Below, piece by piece: positions 5,683 through 11,830 of a stretch of 27,837 nucleotides of DNA (position 1 is its first letter; the number at the start of each line of letters is the position of its first letter). The stretch comes from a virus: positions 1 to 27,837 of IMG/VR virus record IMGVR_UViG_3300009788_004192; one strand, written 5' to 3'. The translations under genes and the position numbers were made by a program. The notes beneath the pieces are model-generated. The model searched no databases and had not been told where the DNA came from. It worked only from the letters and a program-made list of their open reading frames with translations.

Positions 5683-6267
5683 TCAAAGACGTACTTGCTT
5701 CTCCTTGAAAGCACATTTAAATATATGAAGCCCCATCTTAGGTTCAACACAATTTCTTAATAATAATCTTGCCTTAATTCTTGGAATAGGCATACCCAAA
5801 TATTCAGATAGTTCTTCTGCTGTTGATCTACTAACATCAATATTCTTGAACTCTTTATCTTCAATATCAAAATTAGCCCAAAATGGATGTCTCCCCAATT
5901 CAACTGTTGGTTTTATTAATGCTTCATAATATGGAATAACATTCTCAACTACCCATTTTCCCTTGAACCAACTCTTCAATAAAATAACTTGTTGATAGAA
6001 ATCCATGTTAGGATAACTTTTAATTGGTTGGCTAAAACATAATCTACTGTGAGTTGGACATGGTGGAGAACTCCAAATAAAATCAAACTCTTTGTAATGC
6101 TGCAAGAGATATTGGTGAGCATCAGTTACGATAACATTATCGTTTGGAAAATTATATTTGTAGATCCCTGCTATTTCTGGATTAATCTCTATGGCAGTTA
6201 CTTCGTGTTCATCTCCCCAAAGTTTTCTATTTCCACCAATTCCCGCATATAAGTTTAGTATTTTCAT
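5683..6267 (-). CDS. Small DNA cytosine-5 methyltransferase, 194 aa
   Basis: Motif I (LNLYAGIGGNR, residues 4-14) binds S-adenosylmethionine. The catalytic Cys is in motif IV (SSPPCPTHS), motif VI is VVENV, and the end (RNCVEPKMGLHIF) matches motif X. The enzyme transfers a methyl group to C5 of cytosine in DNA. At 194 aa it is about half the usual size, and the target-recognition region between motifs VI and X is very short, as in some viral enzymes; no partner restriction gene is seen. It probably protects the genome against host restriction. The ATG at 6267 is supported by GGAGGAAG upstream and by an ATGA overlap with the preceding gene. Confidence 0.9.
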   Translation of the reverse strand: MKILNLYAGIGGNRKLWGDEHEVTAIEINPEIAGIYKYNFPNDNVIVTDAHQYLLQHYKEFDFIWSSPPCPTHSRLCFSQPIKSYPNMDFYQQVILLKSWFKGKWVVENVIPYYEALIKPTVELGRHPFWANFDIEDKEFKNIDVSRSTAEELSEYLGMPIPRIKARLLLRNCVEPKMGLHIFKCAFKEKQVRL

Positions 6268-6434
6268 TCTTCTTCCTCCAAAATAAAACCACTTCCACCA
6301 CATTCAGAACAATCATATTTTGGATAACTTTCCATAGATTCTTTACCTGAACAAATAGGACAAATTACTTTCTTCTTTTTCTTTTTTGATAAAGAATATT
6401 TCATTCTTAATGTTTCAAATCTTTTGTCTTTCAT
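6264..6434 (-). CDS. 56-aa zinc-ribbon protein
   Basis: A Lys-rich N-terminus (SLSKKKKKK) is followed by CPIC (around residue 25) and CSECGGSGF (around residue 43), the CxxC...CxxCGGxG pattern of rubredoxin/DnaJ-type zinc ribbons. The 3' end overlaps the methyltransferase start as ATGA. A nucleic-acid or protein-binding accessory role is likely. Confidence 0.7.
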   Translation of the reverse strand: MKDKRFETLRMKYSLSKKKKKKVICPICSGKESMESYPKYDCSECGGSGFILEEEE

Positions 6435-6436
6435 AT

Positions 6437-6886
6437 TTATTCCTTAAAAGAATTATTTCTTAATCTACGTAATAAATTAATGTGTTTATTTAATATTTTA
6501 TCTCTTTTAATTTTTCTTTTTTTATATTTTAAATATTCTCTTTTTTCATTGTTGAAAACCATACCATCAATTATTATGTATTTAGATATTTTTCTTTCTT
6601 TCTTTAATTTATTATATTTTACCAATTGGTAAAAATTTTTAAATCCTTGTCTTTCTCCAAGATATTTTTGATATTCATATAAATTTCTAAATCCCCTTTT
6701 TTTAGCCCATGCTACGTGATATAAATATTCTGATCCCCACTTGCAAATAATTTCTCTTTTGAATTGTTCTAATGCATCAGTAATTAATATTTCCTTGGTT
6801 TCTCCTTGAACTAAATTATAATTTTCACTACCAATATACCCTTTAATTAGAATACTTCTTAATCTTGGAGGTATCTTACTTACCAT
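6437..6886 (-). CDS. Basic protein with tandem GFxNxYExxKY repeats, 149 aa
   Basis: Two adjacent copies of a short helical repeat are visible: KKRGFRNLYEYQKYLG and ERQGFKNFYQLVKYNK. The C-terminal third is very rich in Lys/Arg (YLKYKKRKIKRDKILN). Repeats of this form occur in archaeal and phage DNA-binding proteins, some near homing nucleases, but no nuclease motif is visible here. I would call it a probable DNA-binding protein. Confidence 0.65.
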   Translation of the reverse strand: MVSKIPPRLRSILIKGYIGSENYNLVQGETKEILITDALEQFKREIICKWGSEYLYHVAWAKKRGFRNLYEYQKYLGERQGFKNFYQLVKYNKLKKERKISKYIIIDGMVFNNEKREYLKYKKRKIKRDKILNKHINLLRRLRNNSFKE

Positions 6887-6889
6887 TTT

Positions 6890-7072
6890 CTACTCATTAC
6901 TTCCCTTTAATTTCTTAATCTTTTCTCTAATATCGTTTGCCCAAGGACTATAAAACAAACCTTTCATTCCCAATAACATTAACTGATTTTTAAGTAATTG
7001 AATATCATTTGTTTTTTTTAATACTATAACTTCCCCAGTTTTTTCATTAGTTATTTCTTCACTTATTTCCAT
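6890..7072 (-). CDS. Hypothetical protein, 60 aa
   Basis: MEISEEITNEKTGEVIVLKK, followed by a helical half with a buried GMKGLFYSPWANDIREKIKK motif. It overlaps the upstream gene by 14 bases. No family recognised. Confidence 0.6.
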   Translation of the reverse strand: MEISEEITNEKTGEVIVLKKTNDIQLLKNQLMLLGMKGLFYSPWANDIREKIKKLKGSNE

Positions 7073-7229
7073 TGTTCGCTTTCCTGCCCTTTAACGTTTT
7101 AGGTCTGCCAACATCAATTGAAATTAATTCCCAATATATAACTTCTTCTCCACGTCTAAAAATTTCTTCAATTCTTTTATTTAAATTCCTAAGTCCTTCA
7201 CCTTTATATTTTACTTCTCTGTATGCCAT
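7059..7229 (-). CDS. Hypothetical protein, 56 aa
   Basis: MAYREVKYKGEGLRNLNKRI, then RRGEEVIYWELISIDVGRPK and a basic end. It is the first gene downstream of the structured noncoding region 7230-7459. A GCCC-TTAG-GGGC hairpin ends about 15 nt upstream of its ATG, and AGGGGC in that hairpin is the only SD-like sequence, so folding could control its translation. No family recognised. Confidence 0.6.
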   Translation of the reverse strand: MAYREVKYKGEGLRNLNKRIEEIFRRGEEVIYWELISIDVGRPKTLKGRKANNGNK

Positions 7230-7329
7230 GATTATGATTTGCCCCTAAGGGCGTGGAGCTTTGATGAAAAAAAGAAGTTTGTTTAGGACTACTTTCCTCG
7301 AGATCCCACCCCACGTTCTCGAGTATGAT

Positions 7330-7402
7330 CATGGGAGGGGTAAAGAGGTTCAAATGATAGATCTAATAATCAATAAGAACTACCCTCCCATGAATTTGAA
7401 CC
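7330..7402. other. Interlocked inverted repeats (pseudoknot topology)
   Basis: 7330-7339 (CATGGGAGGG) is the exact reverse complement of 7383-7392, and 7347-7355 (GGTTCAAAT) of 7394-7402. The order is arm 1, arm 2, arm 1', arm 2', so in single-stranded RNA or DNA the two helices (10 and 9 bp) would interlock as an H-type pseudoknot. In duplex DNA they could be paired protein-binding sites. Confidence 0.65.
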
Positions 7403-7425
7403 CTCCAATACTTTGTACTGGAGGG
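7401..7425. other. Stem-loop adjoining the interlocked repeats
   Basis: CCCTCCA (7401-7407) pairs with TGGAGGG (7419-7425), and the inner TAC/GTA pairs around a TTT loop. It shares two bases with the end of the second interlocked helix, so it could stack on that helix. No T-run follows on the minus strand, so it is not a simple terminator. Confidence 0.55.
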
Positions 7426-7459
7426 AATATGATGTTTTTAGCAAAAAAACAATAACAAA

Positions 7460-7774
7460 TTACTCTAACTGAACAACAGTATATTTCGTGTTCAAACTAT
7501 CTCCTTTCTTTGTAACTTTAAAAGTTTTCAAATCAGGTTTAACTTCCAAAATTTCTTTAAGTTGTTCTAATACTGAATTTGGAACTCTGTATTCTTCTAA
7601 CTTTCCAGTATCCATATCTGGTAGAACCATGAATGAAACTTCATAAGCATCTTCTGTTCCTTCTTTTTTAACTTCACTTTTGATTTCTTGTTCAACTGAA
7701 ACTACTTCTAAATCTGCTATGTTTTTCATTCGCTTTGGTTCATAAACCTGTGCTTGTTCTTTGATTGATGGCAT
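7460..7774 (-). CDS. Hypothetical protein, 104 aa; possible ssDNA-binding-like protein
   Basis: The acidic N-terminal half (LEVVSVEQEIKSEVKKEGTE) leads into beta-strand-rich sequence (YEVSFMVLPDMDTGKLEEYR) and a C-terminal motif, FKVTKKGDSLNTKYTVVQLE. A closing pattern K-x-G-x-L-x-T-x-Y is common in small phage single-strand-binding or core-associated proteins, but this is weak evidence. AAAGGAGG is a strong SD about 7 nt before the ATG. It is the last gene of the 8236-7460 operon, next to the structured region, which would suit a replication role. Confidence 0.6.
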   Translation of the reverse strand: MPSIKEQAQVYEPKRMKNIADLEVVSVEQEIKSEVKKEGTEDAYEVSFMVLPDMDTGKLEEYRVPNSVLEQLKEILEVKPDLKTFKVTKKGDSLNTKYTVVQLE

Positions 7775-7794
7775 TTTTATCCTCCTTTGTTTAT

Positions 7795-7929
7795 TTAATT
7801 GAATGTTGGGTAAAATTTATTATACCAATCATAAGTTTCTATGTTTGAAGCATTTATAACTTCATTTGCATTACAATTTTGTGGTTCTTCTTCAAATTTT
7901 ATTTCGTTTATTAGGTTTTGTGCTTTCAT
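7795..7929 (-). CDS. Hypothetical protein, 44 aa
   Basis: MKAQNLINEIKFEEEPQNCN, then ANEVINASNIETYDWYNKFY. Soluble, acidic N-terminal half, aromatic C-terminus. The start overlaps the upstream stop as ATGA. No family recognised; expressed with the RHH regulator of this operon. Confidence 0.55.
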   Translation of the reverse strand: MKAQNLINEIKFEEEPQNCNANEVINASNIETYDWYNKFYPTFN

Positions 7930-8093
7930 TCTAATGTTTCAGTTTGAGATGGCGGATGGTCAAAGTTTACTTCTGTTTGAAATGTATTTTTGTTATAAAA
8001 AATTACTAATGTAGTGACTTCTTTTCCAATTTTATCTTCTCTTACTCTTTTTGCTATTTTTTCTAGTTCTTTTGCCATATCTTTTTTGTTCAT
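7926..8093 (-). CDS. Hypothetical protein, 55 aa
   Basis: A charged helix (MNKKDMAKELEKIAKRVRED) is followed by two probable beta strands (KEVTTLVIFYNKNTFQTEVN). It is joined to the RHH gene upstream and the 44-aa gene downstream by ATGA overlaps. A small regulator partner is possible, but nothing diagnostic is visible. Confidence 0.55.
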   Translation of the reverse strand: MNKKDMAKELEKIAKRVREDKIGKEVTTLVIFYNKNTFQTEVNFDHPPSQTETLE

Positions 8094-8236
8094 TTCATTT
8101 CCTCCTTCATTTTGAACTTAACAATTAGATCATACATCTTTTTAATCACTTCATCCATACTTCCTGCATCCAATTTGTATTTTAAATTGATTAATTTAGT
8201 TCTAAGTTCTTTTGAAACCTCTATTGTTGTTTTCAT
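8090..8236 (-). CDS. Ribbon-helix-helix DNA-binding protein, 48 aa
   Basis: The short strand TTIEVSKEL is followed by helix 1 (RTKLINLKYK), a turn (LDAGSM) and helix 2 (DEVIKKMYDLIVKF). This is the standard RHH (MetJ/Arc/CopG-type) layout at its usual length. Such proteins bind DNA as dimers with the strand in the major groove. It heads the leftward operon, and its TATA box lies about 25 nt upstream beside an AAATGTGT site and a perfect dyad (8245-8262), so it probably represses its own promoter and perhaps the divergent one at 8306. Confidence 0.75.
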   Translation of the reverse strand: MKTTIEVSKELRTKLINLKYKLDAGSMDEVIKKMYDLIVKFKMKEEMK

Positions 8237-8244
8237 TGTAATAG

Positions 8245-8273
8245 AACTATAGAATTATAGTTTATAAATGTGT
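8245..8273 (-). promoter_or_regulatory. Promoter and operator of the leftward RHH operon
   Basis: TTTATAAA (8261-8268) lies 25-32 nt upstream of the RHH start at 8236. A perfect inverted repeat AACTATA-GAAT-TATAGTT (8245-8262) covers the expected transcription start side, and AAATGTGT (8266-8273) overlaps the TATA box. AAATGTGT also occurs in the two other RHH-linked promoters. Confidence 0.6.
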
Positions 8274-8305
8274 GTATTCTAATAAAGTAACAACAAAAAC
8301 GAATA

Positions 8306-8344
8306 TTTTATAAAGTAGAAATGTGTAAATGTATTATGGGTGAT
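8306..8344 (+). promoter_or_regulatory. Promoter, AAATGTGT repeats and ribosome site of the plus-strand operon
   Basis: TTTTATAAA (8306-8314) is a TATA box. AAATGTGT (8319-8326) and AAATGTAT (8327-8334) follow directly as tandem 8-mers. Bases 8306-8332 are identical to the reverse complement of 26985-27011 in front of the virion-arm RHH gene. GGGTGAT (8338-8344) matches the archaeal anti-SD, 5 nt before the ATG at 8350. Confidence 0.75.
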
Positions 8345-8349
8345 AAATT

Positions 8350-8775
8350 ATGAGGAGTCCTTTTTCTATTCAAGAAACAAAGGAAGATTCGGCTGGATAT
8401 AATCAAGCTGGAGGAATAACTGCTACTTTAATTAATCTAAGGGATACTTTTGAAGCTAGTACAATGGAAAATGATTTTAATGGGGCATTAGAATCTTGTA
8501 GAGCTATTTTAAATGTAATTAGTGGAAAAGTTCCATACAAAAAAGTAAAATGGGTTGATGAAAAATTAGTTTATAGGATTGAAGACTTAATACCTTTTGC
8601 GTTAGTTACTCATAAAGGTAATAATGGAACTCTTTGGATTACAAACCCAGAAAAAAGGAAAGAAGCTAAGAGATTAATAGAAAGATTGTATAGAATATTA
8701 GAAAAATTACAAAATGAATATGGTTATGGTATGGTGAGTGCCGATGATCCAAAGAGGGCTATCTTTAAGAAATAA
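8350..8775 (+). CDS. Hypothetical protein, 141 aa, first gene of the plus-strand operon
   Basis: A soluble, mainly helical protein: GGITATLINLRDTFEASTME leads into a central stretch with VKWVDEKLVYRIEDLIPFAL, then a long C-terminal helix (RKEAKRLIERLYRILEKLQN). No catalytic motif is visible. It overlaps the ATPase gene by about 30 bases and shares its promoter, so it may be an ATPase partner, for example in packaging. The start is set by the SD GGGTGAT 5 nt upstream. Function unknown. Confidence 0.7.
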   Translation: MRSPFSIQETKEDSAGYNQAGGITATLINLRDTFEASTMENDFNGALESCRAILNVISGKVPYKKVKWVDEKLVYRIEDLIPFALVTHKGNNGTLWITNPEKRKEAKRLIERLYRILEKLQNEYGYGMVSADDPKRAIFKK

Positions 8776-9682
8776 AATGGCTAAAGTATGTAAGAAATGG
8801 TTTCCGAAAGGCACTTTTCCTTACCAAAAGGATGATGGTTTCTATATGGACTCTACATTAAAGCTACAATTAGACGCTTTGATAATGAATGTTGTTAATG
8901 ATTGGGATTTTACCATAATAATTTCTGGTAGGGGTGAAGTTAGAGTCGGAAAGTCAACATTAGCTGCACAAATTGCAACTTATTGGGCTTATGAGATGTT
9001 AAGAGTGCATGGAAAGAAAGTTAAGCTTGATTTAAAGACTAATTTTGTATTTGATGGCACTAAATTGATAGAACAAGGCAATTACTTGGGTCAAAACTTC
9101 CCATACTCTCCATTAATATATGATGAAGCTGGAGCAGACCTTATGGGGAGGAAAATAATGAAGGCAGCTACTCAACAAGTCTTAGATTACTTCAGAGAGT
9201 GCGGACAATACAATATGCTCAATATATTAGTGATTCCTGAATACTTTGACCTACCTAAAGCTATAGCAGTCAATAGAAGTAAGTGTTTAATAGATGTGAG
9301 CTACAATGCTGATGATGATGGCATATTTCAAAGGGGTATCTTCCGATTTTATTCACAACCAAACAAAATAAGTTTATATATTAAAGGTAAGAGGGATTTA
9401 AATTACAATGCTTATAGATATGACTTTCATGGAGAGTTCCCAAGCTTCTTTCCATTGGATGAAAAAGAATATAAGCAAATTAAGAAAGATATTCTTAAGG
9501 GAAGGGGTGGTTTGAATCAAGACAAGATAATGATACAAAGAAATGCTCTTTTTTATCTATTAAATAGGACTGTAGGGTGGACTCAACAAGAGATTTCAGA
9601 CAAATTGCTAGGGGTGTCTGGTTACGAAGTCACTCAAAACACTATTTCAGATTCAATTTCCATCTTCCCCCTAAGGAAATAG
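8744..9682 (+). CDS. Zot/packaging-type P-loop ATPase, 312 aa
   Basis: Walker A is GEVRVGKST (residues 64-72) and Walker B is PLIYDEAG (123-130). Next comes a segment typical of Zot-like and viral DNA-translocating ATPases (FRECGQYNMLNILVIPEYFD, then LPKAIAVNRSKCLIDV), in which Asn/Gln and Arg act as sensors, and then RGIFRFYSQPNKISLYIKGK. A C-terminal helix-turn-helix-like stretch (WTQQEISDKLLGVSGYEVTQ) could bind DNA. The likely role is moving DNA into particles or between cells. I place the start at ATG 8744, 6 nt after GGTGA; GTG 8738 and ATG 8778 are alternatives. The C-terminus ends soon after the HTH-like motif at a CCCCC run and may be clipped by a frameshift. Confidence 0.85.
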   Translation: MIQRGLSLRNKMAKVCKKWFPKGTFPYQKDDGFYMDSTLKLQLDALIMNVVNDWDFTIIISGRGEVRVGKSTLAAQIATYWAYEMLRVHGKKVKLDLKTNFVFDGTKLIEQGNYLGQNFPYSPLIYDEAGADLMGRKIMKAATQQVLDYFRECGQYNMLNILVIPEYFDLPKAIAVNRSKCLIDVSYNADDDGIFQRGIFRFYSQPNKISLYIKGKRDLNYNAYRYDFHGEFPSFFPLDEKEYKQIKKDILKGRGGLNQDKIMIQRNALFYLLNRTVGWTQQEISDKLLGVSGYEVTQNTISDSISIFPLRK

Positions 9683-9772
9683 GGGTATATCTGTCTATCA
9701 GGGGTAATTATATTATATAGTAGGTTAAAGAGGGATTTAGTGGTGGGGGAGTTGAAATAAGACTGAAAAAAA

Positions 9773-9880
9773 ATGATAATAAAACCATTGTTTATAATAA
9801 TAGGTGTTGCAATACTAGGTACTCTATTATCTATAATAGCACAGGAGATAATCAATCATGTAGATAGGTATAAGGTTTAG
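9773..9880 (+). CDS. Membrane microprotein, 35 aa
   Basis: MIIKPLFIIIGVAILGTLLS followed by a short polar end: a single hydrophobic helix. It lies alone in the 249-base interval between the ATPase and recombinase genes, and I see no strong SD, so the call is weak. The rest of that interval (9683-9772 and 9881-9931) shows no gene. Confidence 0.4.
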   Translation: MIIKPLFIIIGVAILGTLLSIIAQEIINHVDRYKV

Positions 9881-9931
9881 CTTTTAAGATTAAGATAGAT
9901 TTACAAACCTTAAAAACGTCCCTTTATTAAG

Positions 9932-10429
9932 ATGAGGGTGGCAATATATTGCAGAGTTTCAACAGAAGAACAAAGAGTAGATAACCAGGAAAGTATTTGT
10001 TTAGAATTTTGTAAGAGACAAGGTCATGGAGTTTTTAAAATATACAAAGATATAATATCTGGTAGTACTTCTTCTAGACCTAATTTCAATAGATTATTAG
10101 AAGATATGAGATCTTTAAAATTTGATGCTATTATGGTTACTAAGTTAGATAGACTCGGAAGAAGTCTTCAACATCTTTTATCTTTATTTGATGAATTTAA
10201 TCAAAAGGGAATTCATTTCATTGCAGTAACTCAAAATTTAGATACAAGTTCTGCTTCAGGAAAACTTCAAATGCACATTATGGGGGCTTTTGCAGAATTT
10301 GAAAGAAGTATTATTAGTGAAAGAACTAAAGAAGGATTAAGAAAAGCTGAAGGTGTTGGTAAGAGAGGGAAGGATAAAAAACCAAGAAAGAGAAGGGGGG
10401 GTCTTAAAAAGAAGACTTTTACACAATAG
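9932..10429 (+). CDS. Serine recombinase (resolvase/invertase type), 165 aa
   Basis: The catalytic domain is complete: the nucleophile is Ser10 in IYCRVSTEEQ, with the conserved Arg residues of SRPNFNRLLEDM and VTKLDRLGRSL, then the GKLQMHIMGAFAEFERSIIS segment that leads to the long E helix. The enzyme cuts and rejoins DNA at specific sites, for resolving dimers, inversion or integration. The usual C-terminal helix-turn-helix is absent; instead there is a short basic tail, GKRGKDKKPRKRRGG. Seven Gs at 10395-10401 lie in that tail, so a sequencing or natural frameshift there could have removed the end. TTAAAA about 23 nt upstream of the ATG is a possible weak TATA box. Confidence 0.9.
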   Translation: MRVAIYCRVSTEEQRVDNQESICLEFCKRQGHGVFKIYKDIISGSTSSRPNFNRLLEDMRSLKFDAIMVTKLDRLGRSLQHLLSLFDEFNQKGIHFIAVTQNLDTSSASGKLQMHIMGAFAEFERSIISERTKEGLRKAEGVGKRGKDKKPRKRRGGLKKKTFTQ

Positions 10430-10433
10430 AAAA

Positions 10434-10595
10434 ATGGAGTTAAAAACGAACGTTATTAAGATAGAAGGATATGTTAAAGAAATAAAAATTAACGAAAAAG
10501 GTTTCAGAGAATTTAAAGTGGAATTATTGTCTGGAGAAGAACCAGATTGGAGAGAGATAATTAAAAAGAAAGTAAATATAGAAGTTTTATTATAA
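10434..10595 (+). CDS. Hypothetical protein, 53 aa
   Basis: MELKTNVIKIEGYVKEIKIN, then GFREFKVELLSGEEPDWREI. Alternating hydrophobic residues suggest a small beta-barrel (OB- or SH3-like), but that is a guess. It starts 5 bases after the recombinase stop. The same frame is open back into the recombinase past the G run, so a one-base slip there would fuse the two. Confidence 0.55.
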   Translation: MELKTNVIKIEGYVKEIKINEKGFREFKVELLSGEEPDWREIIKKKVNIEVLL

Positions 10596-10606
10596 ATAAC
10601 AACAAA

Positions 10607-10801
10607 ATGCCACTATCAACAAAGACTTTAGCGATTGCAGGAGCAACACTATTATTTGGATGGTTATCGTTGTGGTGGTTAATAAAAAGCATGATGAAAA
10701 CTGCAGAAAATATAAAGGAGGAACAAAGAGGTGATGGATCTTCTAGAAAATTGGAAAAACCTTATAGACAACTCAAAAAACTTGACAGGGAGGGATATTG
10801 A
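10607..10801 (+). CDS. Single-span membrane protein, 64 aa
   Basis: MPLSTKTLAIAGATLLFGWL continues into SLWWLIKSMM: one helix with a Trp-rich end, then a charged tail (KTAENIKEEQRGDGSSRKLE). The last 71 bases overlap the next gene in another frame, unusually long for this genome; either this C-terminus is a by-product or both are used. Function unknown. Confidence 0.55.
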   Translation: MPLSTKTLAIAGATLLFGWLSLWWLIKSMMKTAENIKEEQRGDGSSRKLEKPYRQLKKLDREGY

Positions 10802-11129
10802 AGCTTATAAATACATAATTTTCATGCTTATCGTCACTGATATGTTTGGAATTTATTATTATTTGGGGCTAAAGAGAATAGGATTAGCTTTAATGGTTGT
10901 TTTCATGATGGGATTAGCAATTTTGTTACTACTGGAGAAAAACTTACCACAACAAAAATTAAATACTCAATTAAATAAAAAAAAAGGAGAATCTACAATG
11001 CCCGAAGAAGAAAAAAAACCTACTGAAGAAGAACAACCTGAAGAAGATTCTGGATTTGGAGACTTTGACACAGGACTACCAAGTGCAGATGAATACAACA
11101 AAAGGTTAGAGAAAGCTTTTGAAATGTAA
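10731..11129 (+). CDS. Two-span membrane protein with acidic tail, 132 aa
   Basis: Two helices (YIIFMLIVTDMFGIYYYLGL and RIGLALMVVFMMGLAILLLL) are followed by a polar linker and a strongly acidic tail (MPEEEKKPTEEEQPEEDSGF). AAGGAGG (10715-10721) is a strong SD 9 nt before the GTG at 10731; ATG 10734 is an equal candidate. A second SD and in-frame ATG at 10998 could produce the 43-aa acidic tail alone. It ends 6 bases before the convergent virion arm. Confidence 0.65.
   Translation: MMDLLENWKNLIDNSKNLTGRDIEAYKYIIFMLIVTDMFGIYYYLGLKRIGLALMVVFMMGLAILLLLEKNLPQQKLNTQLNKKKGESTMPEEEKKPTEEEQPEEDSGFGDFDTGLPSADEYNKRLEKAFEM
10977..11000 (+). promoter_or_regulatory. Internal ribosome site with in-frame ATG
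   Basis: Nine As (10977-10985) run into GGAGA, giving AAAGGAGA (10983-10990) 7 nt before the in-frame ATG at 10998. Translation from there would give a free 43-aa acidic peptide starting MPEEEKK. Either two products come from one frame, or two genes were joined by a miscounted A run. Confidence 0.45.
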
Positions 11130-11135
11130 AATAGC

Positions 11136-11375
11136 TTAGACTACTCTTTTTAATTGTCTTTGTTCGAGTTCAAAATATCCTTTGATATTTCCTCTAATTC
11201 GATTAGCCATTTTTTTATTTTTTTTAATTCTTTTTCCAACTTTCTGGCTAATTTTTGATCCTATCGTCGGTCTTTTATTAAAATCTTTTTGATCTTTACG
11301 AATATTAGTTATAACTTTCTTAGCACTTCCAAATCTTCGATTAATATTATTGCTTATTTTCTTAAATTTTCCCAT
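11136..11375 (-). CDS. Very basic protein, 79 aa (likely DNA-condensing)
   Basis: Lys/Arg throughout (INRRFGSAKKVITNIRKDQK, then GKRIKKNKKMANRIRGNIKG) with almost no acidic residues. It is the last gene of a cluster of six basic small proteins behind the capsid-like genes, as expected for nucleoproteins that coat viral DNA. No specific family recognised. Confidence 0.7.
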   Translation of the reverse strand: MGKFKKISNNINRRFGSAKKVITNIRKDQKDFNKRPTIGSKISQKVGKRIKKNKKMANRIRGNIKGYFELEQRQLKRVV

Positions 11376-11376
11376 T

Positions 11377-11526
11377 TTAAGGATTTAATCTTTTACTAAG
11401 ATTTGGAACTTTTAATTTAGTTCTAAGTTTTTTTCTAGCAGTAATTTCCATTCTCGAAGCTGATACAAATGGTTTTTTCTTAATCTTAGGTTTTAATTTA
11501 CTAGCTTTTAGCTTTTTAAACGCCAT
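11377..11526 (-). CDS. Very basic protein, 49 aa (likely DNA-condensing)
   Basis: MAFKKLKASKLKPKIKKKPF, then VSASRMEITARKKLRTKLKV; about one third of residues are Lys or Arg. The ATG lies a few bases after AAAGGAGGAAAAAGATAA, a strong SD module that recurs upstream of the gene at 11830. Part of the basic cluster. Confidence 0.65.
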   Translation of the reverse strand: MAFKKLKASKLKPKIKKKPFVSASRMEITARKKLRTKLKVPNLSKRLNP

Positions 11527-11546
11527 AATTTATCTTTTTCCTCCTT

Positions 11547-11669
11547 TCATTTTTTAACTTGTCTTAATTTAAAGACAGTTTTATTATTTTTAAGTTTCAC
11601 TTTAACTACCATTTGCCCCTTCTTTCTATGGGCTTGTGCTCTAGATTTTGTGAAATAAAATTTTCCCAT
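11547..11669 (-). CDS. Basic protein, 40 aa
   Basis: MGKFYFTKSRAQAHRKKGQM, then VVKVKLKNNKTVFKLRQVKK. Alternating residues in the second half suggest a beta hairpin. The start overlaps the upstream stop as TAATG. The stop overlaps the ATG of a six-codon MKGGKR frame that seems to serve only as a ribosome site for the next gene. Confidence 0.65.
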   Translation of the reverse strand: MGKFYFTKSRAQAHRKKGQMVVKVKLKNNKTVFKLRQVKK

Positions 11670-11830
11670 TATCTATTTAAAGCTCTTCTTCTAATTTTAA
11701 TCTTAGATACTATTTTCTTTTCTTCTTTCTTTCTACTTGCAATTAATTTACTTCTTCTCTTTTTTAAATTACCTATTAATCTGTTAGCTTCTTTTCTTCT
11801 ACTTGCTATCAATTTCTTTTCAGTTACCAT
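11669..11830 (-). CDS. Very basic protein, 53 aa, with internal repeat
   Basis: KLIASRRKEANRLIGNLKKR is echoed by KLIASRKKEEKKIVSKIKIR, so the peptide is two copies of a roughly 25-residue basic helix. Such amphipathic basic helices suit binding along DNA. TAATG overlaps on both sides. Part of the basic cluster. Confidence 0.65.
   Translation of the reverse strand: MVTEKKLIASRRKEANRLIGNLKKRRSKLIASRKKEEKKIVSKIKIRRRALNR

Larger units (their letters stand above)
7230..7459. other. Structured noncoding region (possible origin or structured RNA)
   Basis: This 230-base gap is the longest without a convincing gene, and it looks more GC-rich than its surroundings. It holds CTCGAG twice (7297-7302, 7318-7323), the palindromes ATGATCAT (7325-7332) and AGATCT (7359-7364), two long interlocked inverted repeats (7330-7402), a hairpin (7401-7425) and a GCCC/GGGC hairpin at about 7240-7251. 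I tested both strands by eye for a tRNA and found none. A replication origin or a folded RNA are the main options. Confidence 0.6.

Noticed and set aside
7261-7455. 64-codon plus-strand reading frame in the structured region
   Set aside because: No SD site, composition unlike other proteins here, and it spans all the inverted repeats, which explain the sequence better.
7230-7459. tRNA or tRNA-like gene (GGTTCAAAT resembles a T-loop)
   Set aside because: No matching T stem, acceptor stem or anticodon arm could be built on either strand; the motif instead pairs with 7394-7402.
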